Positions 27,474-34,558 of a DNA stretch of 64,000 nt are shown piece after piece. The notes under the pieces were generated by a model. The model had not been told where the DNA came from and made no database searches. It saw nothing but the letters and a program-made list of their open reading frames with translations. Within the stretch, counting starts at the first letter, position 1. Every line of letters begins with the position of its first letter. Location of the stretch: the NCBI RefSeq assembly GCF_000975035.1, contig NZ_BBRA01000002.1:620036-684035 (forward strand), given 5' to 3'. A program made the position numbers and the translations under genes. Source of the stretch: Demequina flava (lineage in GTDB: Bacteria > Actinomycetota > Actinomycetes > Actinomycetales > Demequinaceae).

Positions 27474-29126
27474 CTAGGAGGAGTGAGCTCTCAAGGAGTG
27501 CATCAGTTCCCGGTCAGCGTTCCCAAAGTGCTCGTACAACCGGTGATAGAGGTCGTAGAGGCCATCAAATTTCTTGGCCCTGCGGGCGTTGGGGAAGTAT
27601 CTGGTCGCAATCGGACTAGCGATCTTGGCAGCCTCGTCGAATGAACCGAAGCCTCCGAGATCAGGACCGGCCGCGATAGCTGCGTGGAGTGCAGCACCTA
27701 CGGCAGGAGTGTGAGCTGAGTCGCTCACTTCGATCTCCACGTTGAGGACATCGGCGAGCGTTTGCATCAACAACGGCGCCTTTCTGGGAAGACCCCCGCA
27801 CGCGACAATTCGCCGGACAGGGAGGCCCGCATCCTGGAATGCCTCGATGATTCGTCGCTGTCCGAACGCCGAGCTTTCGATCAGTGCTCTATATACGTGC
27901 TCCGGCTTCGACTGCAGTGTCAATCCCACGAGTAGCCCGCTGAGGTGCGAGTCCATCAAGGTGGATCGATTTCCGTTGAACCAGTCCAGCGCAACGATCC
28001 CACTCTCACCGGGCTCCATGGCAGCGGATCTTTCTTCAAGCAGCTCAAATGTCGTTTGTGAGCGTGACTCCGCTTCGATTTCGTATTCAGCGGGGACAAA
28101 ATTGCGTACGAACCAACCGAAGGTGTCGCCGACGCCGGCTTGCCCCGCCTCATATGCCCAGTAACCAGGAATCAAACCGTTGAACACCACACCTGCGGCA
28201 CCAGGCACAAACTGCTTCTCTTCGGAGAGCATGAGGTTGCACACTGAAGTACCCATGACAAGGAGCATTTCGCCCGGTTCGGAGACACCAGCCCCAAGCA
28301 CCGCAACGTGCGCATCGAGGTTGCTCGTACTCACGATAGTTTCGGGCGAGAGGCCTAGAATCTTCGCCCACATTGGAGTCAGGGTGCCGGCGCGGTCGCC
28401 AGGCTCTAGAAACGCGTGGCCATACTTTTCCAACATCTTCGAGAATCCCGGAGACAACGCCTCAAGGAACGCTGGGGACGGGTAGCCGATGTCACGCTGA
28501 TATGCGGCCTTATATCCGGCAACCGCCACTCCCCGGGCCTCTGTGCCCACGAGAGTTGAGACGAGCCAGTCGCCGCACTCGTAGATTCGCTCCGCAGCGT
28601 CGAAAACTACGGGAGCCTCCTCGAACCATTTAAGCGTCTTGGCAAGCACCCATTCCGCAGAGACTTTGCCCCCGTAGTAGTTGAGGAAGACCTCTTGCCT
28701 GAGTTCTGCGAGGGCGTTGACGCGGTCTGCCTGCGGCTGCGCGGAGTGGTCCTTCCACAACTTTGCATACGCGTGGGGCTCTGACCTAAACGCATCGAGA
28801 TCTGCTAACGGAACGTCATTGGCGTCGACAGGGATGAGGGTGCAGGCAGTGGTATCGATGCCGAGCCCCAACACCGCCTCGGGGTTGATCTCGTCGTGGC
28901 CGAGGACTCCCTTGACGGAAGCGACGAGGGCTTCAAGGTAGTCCGCAGGGTACTGAAGCGCCCAGTCGTTCGGTAACTTCTTGCCGCTTTCGGGAAAGAT
29001 GTCGTCCACTACTCCATGGCGGTACGCAGACGATGCGATTGCAACTTCCCGACCGTCGGACAAATCAATTGCCACTGCGCGACAGGTCTCAGTGCCAAAG
29101 TCAACACCGATTGCGTACTTAGTCAC
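27474..29126 (-). CDS. FGGY-family carbohydrate kinase, ribulokinase (AraB) type
   Basis: 550 residues, close to AraB length (~560). The N-terminal phosphate-1 motif is YAIGVDFGTETCRAVAIDL; GLGIDTTACTLIPVD matches the AraB-specific segment (GVDTTxSTxxPVD); GGLPRKAPLLMQTLADVLN and the adenosine-binding region follow near the end. It phosphorylates a ketose, probably a ribulose-type sugar, at the last hydroxyl using ATP. GTG 29126 is chosen for its GGAGAGG; a longer start lacks a ribosome site. First gene of the minus-strand operon, divergent from the regulator. No araA or araD accompanies it. Confidence 0.85.
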   Translation of the reverse strand: MTKYAIGVDFGTETCRAVAIDLSDGREVAIASSAYRHGVVDDIFPESGKKLPNDWALQYPADYLEALVASVKGVLGHDEINPEAVLGLGIDTTACTLIPVDANDVPLADLDAFRSEPHAYAKLWKDHSAQPQADRVNALAELRQEVFLNYYGGKVSAEWVLAKTLKWFEEAPVVFDAAERIYECGDWLVSTLVGTEARGVAVAGYKAAYQRDIGYPSPAFLEALSPGFSKMLEKYGHAFLEPGDRAGTLTPMWAKILGLSPETIVSTSNLDAHVAVLGAGVSEPGEMLLVMGTSVCNLMLSEEKQFVPGAAGVVFNGLIPGYWAYEAGQAGVGDTFGWFVRNFVPAEYEIEAESRSQTTFELLEERSAAMEPGESGIVALDWFNGNRSTLMDSHLSGLLVGLTLQSKPEHVYRALIESSAFGQRRIIEAFQDAGLPVRRIVACGGLPRKAPLLMQTLADVLNVEIEVSDSAHTPAVGAALHAAIAAGPDLGGFGSFDEAAKIASPIATRYFPNARRAKKFDGLYDLYHRLYEHFGNADRELMHSLRAHSS

Positions 29127-29232
29127 GCGTTTTCCTCTCCGTTGAGCATCGGACACGTGGTCCGACCTTCGTTCCTATGCGGCTCCGGAGTCGCACTCTA
29201 TGGTGCGCATTTCGAGGAACTCAACGATACTG

Positions 29233-29246
29233 TGCTCATATGAGCA
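29233..29246. promoter_or_regulatory. Palindromic operator on the regulator start codon
   Basis: TGCTCATATGAGCA, a perfect 14-bp palindrome, covers the regulator's ATG (29240). A near copy, TGCTCATCTGAGCG, lies before the transaldolase-like gene. The shared site suggests autoregulation and control of that gene by the SorC-type protein. Confidence 0.65.
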
Positions 29247-30211
29247 AAGAATCTGATCGGCTGCAGTCAGCTGCTGGCGCGCTGGCACACGATGACCTCC
29301 TCATGGAAGTCGCAAGAAGTCACTACTTTCACGGCCTCTCGAAGGTCGAGATTGCGACTGAACTCGGGTTGTCCCGGTTCAAAATTGCACGCCTCCTCGA
29401 CGAGGCGCTCGAGCGGGGGGCGGTCAGAGTGACATTGCACCGACCACGTGAACGTTGGACCGGATTGGCGATGCGCCTCAAGGAGCGCTTCTCACTTCAA
29501 CATGCTGTGGTCGTGAATGCCGGCAGCGGGAACCCGGTTCACATCAGGCAAGCGCTCGGACGCGAAGGCGCCTTGCTTCTACAGCAACACCTCTCTCACG
29601 AGGACGTACTTGGAGTGGGGTGGGGCCGCACAGTGAAAGCTACTGCGGACTACGTGACGTCACTCCCCAAGTGCACGGTAGTCCAACTGGGAGGAATCGC
29701 AGGCAATCCCGGCGAGAACCTCATGGACCTCGTTCGAATTTTCTCCGGCATCACTGGGAGCGAGGCATACCCGCTCTACACGCCGCTCGTAGTGCCGAGT
29801 ATTGAGACAGCAGAGAGCCTCAAACAGGCGCCGGAGATCAGCGCCACGATCGACCGCTTCCGGGACGTCTCGGTCGCGATCGCCTCGGTCGGCAGCTGGA
29901 ACCCACCGAACTCGCAGTTGCGCATGTTCTGCTCCCCTGAAGTGCGAGAGGACCTCGACAGAAGAGGCGTCCAAGCAGAAATCTGCGGAGTGCTACTCGA
30001 TAGCGAGGGGAATGAGATCGAAACGGCGCTGAAGGGCCGAATCATCTCGGCCACCTCCAGTGACCTGCGCCGCATTCCGACTGTCATCGCTATCGCTGGG
30101 CACCCCTCGAAAGCAGCCGCCCTTCGCGCGGTTCTGAAAGGCGGATACGCGAACATGTTGGTCACCGACACACAGGTTGCGCGCCTGCTACTCACTGACG
30201 ATGCGAAGTAA
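29240..30211 (+). CDS. SorC/DeoR-type sugar-responsive transcriptional regulator
   Basis: 323 residues. The N-terminal helix-turn-helix is seen in FHGLSKVEIATELGLSRFKIARLLDEA at ~35-60. The rest is a sugar-phosphate-binding domain of the SorC/LsrR/DeoR(Bacillus) type: EDVLGVGWGRTVKATADYV, VVQLGGIAGN, and the late IAIAGHPSKAAALRAVLKGGYANMLVTD, which closely follows the SorC family. Such proteins are usually released from DNA by a phosphorylated sugar made by the linked kinase. ATG 29240 sits inside the palindrome, implying repression at its own start. Confidence 0.88.
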   Translation: MSKESDRLQSAAGALAHDDLLMEVARSHYFHGLSKVEIATELGLSRFKIARLLDEALERGAVRVTLHRPRERWTGLAMRLKERFSLQHAVVVNAGSGNPVHIRQALGREGALLLQQHLSHEDVLGVGWGRTVKATADYVTSLPKCTVVQLGGIAGNPGENLMDLVRIFSGITGSEAYPLYTPLVVPSIETAESLKQAPEISATIDRFRDVSVAIASVGSWNPPNSQLRMFCSPEVREDLDRRGVQAEICGVLLDSEGNEIETALKGRIISATSSDLRRIPTVIAIAGHPSKAAALRAVLKGGYANMLVTDTQVARLLLTDDAK

Positions 30212-30302
30212 CGGATCATTCACAAAGGGGAGCGACAACTAGCCAGCCGGACCACGCGCAAGGAAAGCGATGCGACACACAGAGGGATCGAGCCGACAAC
30301 GA

Positions 30303-30316
30303 TGCTCATCTGAGCG
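30303..30316. promoter_or_regulatory. Second copy of the SorC-type operator
   Basis: TGCTCATCTGAGCG matches 12 of 14 positions of the palindrome at the regulator start. It lies 76 bases before the TTG start of the transaldolase-like gene, within a 180-base intergenic stretch that otherwise shows no feature. Confidence 0.6.
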
Positions 30317-30391
30317 AAAAATCGGGTGGGTGGGACCAGTGCAGGTGTTAGGTTGCGGACAATCACAACTACCAAGACTCTGGGAGATCCA

Positions 30392-31057
30392 TTGACGCAC
30401 CCACGCCTCTTCCTTGATTCCGCGGATAGAGCACGCAGCACTGACCTGTTCAGCACTGGAGTTTTCTATGGCCTCACGACGAATCCCACGATTCTTGACA
30501 GAGATGGTTGCAGCGTTCGAGACCTTGCTTCCGTCTACGCCTGGGCGCACGACGCCGGCGCCCAGGAAATCTGCTTCCAAGCATGGGGCCCGAATACGTC
30601 CACGTTGCTGTCCAATGCTAAACAAATCTTGAGAATTGACCCCAACATCATCGTCAAGCTGCCTGCAACGCGAGACGGCTTCGCTGCGGCACGGATCCTG
30701 AAAGAACATGGGACAACCGTGCTCATTACAGCGGTCTACCGCGCCTTTCAAGTGGCCGTCGCGGAGGCGATCGGCGTCCGCTATGTCGCACCTTACTTCG
30801 GCCGAATCAATGACGGTGGCAGAGACGCTAGCCAAGAAATCGCGGCAATGCAGAAAATATCGGAGCGCGGACACAGCCACACGCAAGTACTGGCAGCAAG
30901 TCTGAGGACCGTCGACGACGTCGCCGGCCTGTGCGCACTGGGGGTTCCTGCGCTCACACTAAACCTAAACTTGGCGGAAGAGATCCTATCCGCGCCTGAA
31001 TCTGTCGCTGCCGCACTAGAGTTCGAGCGCGTTATCGACGCTTCTCTCGAAAGGTAA
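30392..31057 (+). CDS. Transaldolase / fructose-6-phosphate aldolase-like protein
   Basis: 221 residues, the size of the short TalC/FSA class-I aldolases. It begins PRLFLDSADRA, has GLTTNPTIL, and the Schiff-base lysine is expected in NIIVKLPATRDG (VKIPVT in FSA). The YFGRINDGGRD loop and the late TQVLAASLRTVDDV strand are typical. It would transfer or release dihydroxyacetone from a ketose phosphate. The TTG at 30392 behind GGGAG fits the family's N-terminus; a GTG at 30326 would add 22 atypical residues. Preceded by the operator, so coregulated with the sugar operon. Confidence 0.85.
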   Translation: MTHPRLFLDSADRARSTDLFSTGVFYGLTTNPTILDRDGCSVRDLASVYAWAHDAGAQEICFQAWGPNTSTLLSNAKQILRIDPNIIVKLPATRDGFAAARILKEHGTTVLITAVYRAFQVAVAEAIGVRYVAPYFGRINDGGRDASQEIAAMQKISERGHSHTQVLAASLRTVDDVAGLCALGVPALTLNLNLAEEILSAPESVAAALEFERVIDASLER

Positions 31058-31060
31058 TTC

Positions 31061-31129
31061 GTGCGGTCTTCGATACTGCTCGACCAGCTTGAGGCAACGG
31101 CCGAACAGTACCGAAGGACAACTCTTTAG
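31061..31129 (+). pseudogene. Short ORF, possible remnant of a truncated sugar gene
   Basis: A GTG with good AAAGG spacing opens three bases after the transaldolase stop and runs 22 codons (MRSSILLDQLEATAEQYRRTT...) to a TAG that overlaps the cimA stop on the other strand. The amphipathic start looks like the beginning of a larger enzyme. It marks the right edge of the AT-richer island, so it may be a gene cut off at the junction. Too short to assign. Confidence 0.35.
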
Positions 31130-32721
31130 CGCCGCGAGACGCCTTCCTTGATGAGTCCGTAGACCAGCGAGTCAACGAGCGCTTCCCAGGACGCCTCGAT
31201 GATGTTGGGGCCTACGCCGACGGTGCGCCAGGTCTCCCCCGTCTCGCCGTGCACGGTCGTGATCAGGACGCGCGTCACGGCGTCAGTACCGTGCGATGCC
31301 TCCATGATGCGAACCTTGAAGTCGGTCAGTTCGAAGCGCTCGATTTCGGGGTACACCGCGCACAGAGCGCTGCGCACCGCGTGGTCGAGGGCGTTGACGG
31401 GACCGTTTCCTTCGCCGACCGCGACCTGTCGGGTGCCGCCCGCAACGAGCTTCACGATCGATTCGGCGTCGGCATCGGTGGGGTCGCCCAACTTGGATGA
31501 CACACGCACGCGCCAGGTCTCGACGTCCCAGAACGTGTTGTCCTCGCCCATCTCGTCGCGAAGTACCAACTCAAACGAAGCATCGGCCGCATCAAAGGTG
31601 TAGCCGGCGGCCTCAGCGTGCTTGACGCGGTCGGTCACGCGGCCCAGAAGTTCGCCCTGACCCTCAAGGTTGAATCCGAGCTCCTTGCCCTTGAGCTCGA
31701 TCGAGGCGCGCCCCGCCATGTCGGACACGAGCATGCGCAAGCCGTTTCCAACCTTCTCCGGCTGAGTGTGCTGGTAAAGGTCGGGGTCCACGCGGATCGC
31801 GGATGCGTGCAGGCCCGCCTTGTGAGCGAACGCGGAGGCACCGACGTAGGGCTGACGCGCGAAGGGAGCGATGTTGGTGATCTCGGAGATCGCGTGGGCG
31901 ATGCGGGTCGACTCGGTCAGGCCCGCACCCTTGAGGACGCTGAGGCCCTTCTTGATCTCGAGGTTTGCGACCACGGAGACGATGTCCGCGTTGCCGGTGC
32001 GCTCGCCGTAACCGTTGATGCAGCCCTGGACGTGCGTGGCTCCGGCGGCGACGGCGGCCATGGAGTTCGCGACCGCGCAGCCAGAGTCGTTGTGGGCGTG
32101 CATACCGAGCACGGTATCGACCTTGGAGCCGACGGCGCGCACGATCTCGCTGACGTCGTCGGGGAGCATTCCGCCGTTGGTGTCGCACAGGCACAGGGTG
32201 TCGGCGCCACCGGCGACCGCGGCCTGGAGGGTGCGCAGCGCGTAGTCGGCGTCGTAGCGGTAGCCGTCGAAGAAGTGCTCGGCGTCCATGATGACGCGGC
32301 GCCCCTCGCCGGTGAGGAAGGCGAAGGTCTCCTCGATCATCGCGAGGTTCTCGTCGGGGGTGACGCGAAGTGCGCGCTCGGCGTGGCGGATGTCCGCCTT
32401 GCACACGAGCGTGACGATGGGTGCCTCGGAGTCCAGCAAGGCGCGCACCTGGGGGTCAGATGCGGCCGTGGTGCCGGCCTTGCGCGTCATGCCGAACGCG
32501 GCGAACTGCGCGTTCTTGAACGACAGCTCCTTGTTCACGAGGCTAAAGAACTCAGTGTCCTTGGGAACCGCACCGGGCCAGCCGCCCTCAATAATGCCGA
32601 CACCGAGCTCGTCGAGCAGTGGGGCAATCGCCATCTTGTCCGCTACGGACAGGTTCATGCCTTCTTGCTGCGCACCGTCGCGCAGGGTGGTGTCGTAGAC
32701 CTCTACCTTGAGATCCGTCAT
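31126..32721 (-). CDS. cimA: Citramalate synthase
   Basis: Condenses pyruvate and acetyl-CoA to (R)-citramalate, the first step of the threonine-independent isoleucine route. 531 residues. The HMGL-like TIM barrel shows VYDTTLRDGAQQEGM, the metal-binding HAHNDSGCAVANS and QGCINGYGERTGNAD; the C-terminal third is the LeuA dimer/allosteric domain that senses isoleucine. CimA-type length and VPKDTEFF distinguish it from LeuA, which acts on 2-oxoisovalerate. ATG 32721 has AAGGAG. An Ile-rich leader peptide and terminator upstream indicate attenuation. Confidence 0.9.
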   Translation of the reverse strand: MTDLKVEVYDTTLRDGAQQEGMNLSVADKMAIAPLLDELGVGIIEGGWPGAVPKDTEFFSLVNKELSFKNAQFAAFGMTRKAGTTAASDPQVRALLDSEAPIVTLVCKADIRHAERALRVTPDENLAMIEETFAFLTGEGRRVIMDAEHFFDGYRYDADYALRTLQAAVAGGADTLCLCDTNGGMLPDDVSEIVRAVGSKVDTVLGMHAHNDSGCAVANSMAAVAAGATHVQGCINGYGERTGNADIVSVVANLEIKKGLSVLKGAGLTESTRIAHAISEITNIAPFARQPYVGASAFAHKAGLHASAIRVDPDLYQHTQPEKVGNGLRMLVSDMAGRASIELKGKELGFNLEGQGELLGRVTDRVKHAEAAGYTFDAADASFELVLRDEMGEDNTFWDVETWRVRVSSKLGDPTDADAESIVKLVAGGTRQVAVGEGNGPVNALDHAVRSALCAVYPEIERFELTDFKVRIMEASHGTDAVTRVLITTVHGETGETWRTVGVGPNIIEASWEALVDSLVYGLIKEGVSRR

Positions 32722-32807
32722 GGTGCGGGCTCCTTGTGAAGTGTCATCATTCCGTGCGGCCGGCCGCTAGGCGGCGGTGCTTGTGGCGGTGCCGGAGAGT
32801 TTTCCCA

Positions 32808-32867
32808 ACAAAAAAGCCTCCCAAGGGTACGGGAGGCTGCGCGTCGGGGAATTCTCTCGCCGACGCG
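32808..32867 (-). terminator. Leader terminator with adjoining hairpin (cimA attenuator)
   Basis: On the minus strand, after the leader peptide, comes a 9-bp hairpin (GCGCGTCGG at 32868-32860 with CCGACGCGC at 32847-32839), then directly a terminator: AGCCTCCC pairs with GGGAGGCT and is followed by TTTTTTG. It sits ~90 bases before cimA on the same strand, so it must be passed to express the gene. I found no clear alternative antiterminator pairing. Confidence 0.8.
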
Positions 32868-32894
32868 CTACGGAATGATGATCGCGGTGTACAT
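32868..32894 (-). CDS. Isoleucine leader peptide of cimA (MYTAIIIP)
   Basis: ATG TAC ACC GCG, then three isoleucine codons ATC ATC ATT, CCG and TAG. The stop codon touches the first arm of the following hairpin. Three successive Ile codons in an eight-residue ORF ahead of a terminator and an isoleucine-pathway gene is the layout of ribosome-mediated attenuation. A -10-like CATACT lies just upstream, so the leader mRNA may begin at or near the ATG. Confidence 0.75.
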   Translation of the reverse strand: MYTAIIIP

Positions 32895-33016
32895 CGAGTT
32901 CAGTATGGCACAGGGCCGATGCTGCGGGAACCCCAGGCGCTCAGGCTCCGGGGGCGCTGTGTGGCACCGAGAACGCGACGTGGTCGAGCATCGATCTCGA
33001 GCAGCCGGTCCACGCC

Positions 33017-33796
33017 TCAGGGCTTCAGCCGCGCAACCAACTCCGGCAGCAGCACTTCCGGTGCCACCATGTGGTCCTGTTTGGGGATCACTGCCACCTC
33101 TCCGCCCACCGCCGTAGCGAGCGCATCAGCGACCACGTGCAAGGATGCCGGGCTGCGCTCCCCCACCACCACGTGCACAGGGGAGGTGACCGCCGCCGCA
33201 ACCTCGGTCGGGGGAAGGTCCGCCGTGAGCTCCATGTCGTAGCGCACGGTGGGTGCGAGCGCGACCATCGTCCGCCAGCCCCCGAACATGGGCAGTAGAG
33301 CGACAAACACACGTGGCATGCCAATCCCGGTCAGGAAGCGCCGCAACGCGGCAGCGTCCTTGCCGCGGTCGAGAAGATCGTCCACGTGCGACCTCAGCGC
33401 AGCGTATTCATCCTTTTCCTTCTCATCCGCCACCCAGGGGGCGTCGTAGAGCATGGTGGCTTGAACTTTCTCTCCCAGTCGATGAGCGGCGTGGAGCGCG
33501 ATCACGGCGCCGGACGAATGCCCGTAGACATAGGCCTTCCCGCCTACTTGGTCGATCATCGCCTCCAGGTCGTCCACTTCCCGCTCCAGAGACCATGGCT
33601 CGCCCGCGCCAGAGTCACCCCGGCCGCGACGGTCGTAGGTGATGACTTGGAAGGCCTTCGCGAAGGACTTGGCATCCTTAACAATGGGGCCAAACCTACG
33701 AAACACCGTTGCTCCGGTCACGTAGATCAGCGGCGGCCCCTCACCTTGAATGTCATAGGCGAGCGTGGTGCCGTCCTGTGAAGTTGCGACGTTCAT
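33017..33796 (-). CDS. Alpha/beta-fold hydrolase
   Basis: 259 residues. The nucleophile elbow is YVYGHSSGAVIAL (Ser in GHSSG), the oxyanion side follows LIYVTGATVFRR, and VITYDRRGRGDSG gives the usual DxRGxGxS strand. The C-terminal acid and histidine are in VVVGERSP and IPKQDHMVAPEV. Substrate unknown. Transcribed away from the TetR gene with palindromes between them, so it is the probable target of that repressor. Confidence 0.88.
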   Translation of the reverse strand: MNVATSQDGTTLAYDIQGEGPPLIYVTGATVFRRFGPIVKDAKSFAKAFQVITYDRRGRGDSGAGEPWSLEREVDDLEAMIDQVGGKAYVYGHSSGAVIALHAAHRLGEKVQATMLYDAPWVADEKEKDEYAALRSHVDDLLDRGKDAAALRRFLTGIGMPRVFVALLPMFGGWRTMVALAPTVRYDMELTADLPPTEVAAAVTSPVHVVVGERSPASLHVVADALATAVGGEVAVIPKQDHMVAPEVLLPELVARLKP

Positions 33797-33840
33797 GCGG
33801 TGCTCGTTTCGTCGGGAGCGGTGTTGCCGGGATTCTTGAC

Positions 33841-33887
33841 TTTCTAGACTACGCCGTCTTATATCTAGAAACTAGACTACTTAGTCT
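33841..33887. promoter_or_regulatory. Operator region between hydrolase and TetR genes
   Basis: Two inverted repeats: TTTCTAGA (33841-33848) with TCTAGAAA (33864-33871), and AGACTACTTAGTCT (33874-33887), a perfect palindrome with a two-base centre. The stretch is AT-rich relative to its surroundings and ends 19 bases before the TetR start, as expected for a divergently acting repressor. Confidence 0.7.
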
Positions 33888-33906
33888 CACGAATCAAGGA
33901 GCCCAC

Positions 33907-34527
33907 GTGACCATCAGGCCAACGTCGCTGGAGAAGCGGCGAGCAGTGCTGGCTGCCGCCGAGGAGGAATTCCTCAGCGGCGGCTACGACACTGTGTCGA
34001 TGGATCGCATCGCCGCGCGCTCGGGCGTCGCCAAACAGACGCTCTACGCGCACTTTGGCAGCAAGGAAGGCCTGTTCCTGCAGTTGGTGACCGCAATGAC
34101 CGAGGAAACTGGTGACCGCGTCCACGCCGATCCCCTCGCCGTCACCTCCGCTGGGGACCTGCCCGATGCACTCCACCGCTTACTGTCTAGACAGCTCGAC
34201 CTGGTGCTCACGCCACGACTCATGCAACTGCGCCGACTCGTCATCGGAGAGCTGGGCCGCTTCCCCGACCTTGCCCGCACGCTCGCAGAACGCGGCCCGC
34301 ACAGGGCCATTGACATCCTCGCCGATGTGCTGGCTGACCTCGACGCACGCGGCCTGCTCGCAGTCCCCCACCCCGGGCAGGCAGCTTCGCAGTTGAACTG
34401 GCTGGTGATGGGCCAGCCGGTGAATGACGCGATGCTGCTAGGCGATGCCAGCATTCCGTCTGCGGCTGAGCGAGACTCGCACGTGCGTGCCGCGGTCAGA
34501 ACGTTTCTCGCGGCGTATGGAACGTAA
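33907..34527 (+). CDS. TetR-family transcriptional regulator
   Basis: 206 residues. The N-terminal HTH is seen in RRAVLAAAEEEFLSGGYDTVSMDRIAARSGVAKQTLYAHFGSKEGLF, a textbook TetR DNA-binding domain, with AefR-like features in the all-helical C-terminal ligand domain (LTPRLMQLRRLVIGELGRFPDL). GTG 33907 with AAGGAG six bases upstream is the start. It likely represses itself and the divergent alpha/beta hydrolase. Confidence 0.92.
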   Translation: MTIRPTSLEKRRAVLAAAEEEFLSGGYDTVSMDRIAARSGVAKQTLYAHFGSKEGLFLQLVTAMTEETGDRVHADPLAVTSAGDLPDALHRLLSRQLDLVLTPRLMQLRRLVIGELGRFPDLARTLAERGPHRAIDILADVLADLDARGLLAVPHPGQAASQLNWLVMGQPVNDAMLLGDASIPSAAERDSHVRAAVRTFLAAYGT

Positions 34528-34558
34528 CGCCGCCCGCACTCGTGCCACGATGGGTCGC

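Noticed and set aside
31618-32739. Open frame opposite cimA
   Set aside because: Antisense shadow. It runs into the cimA leader region and lacks its own start signals.
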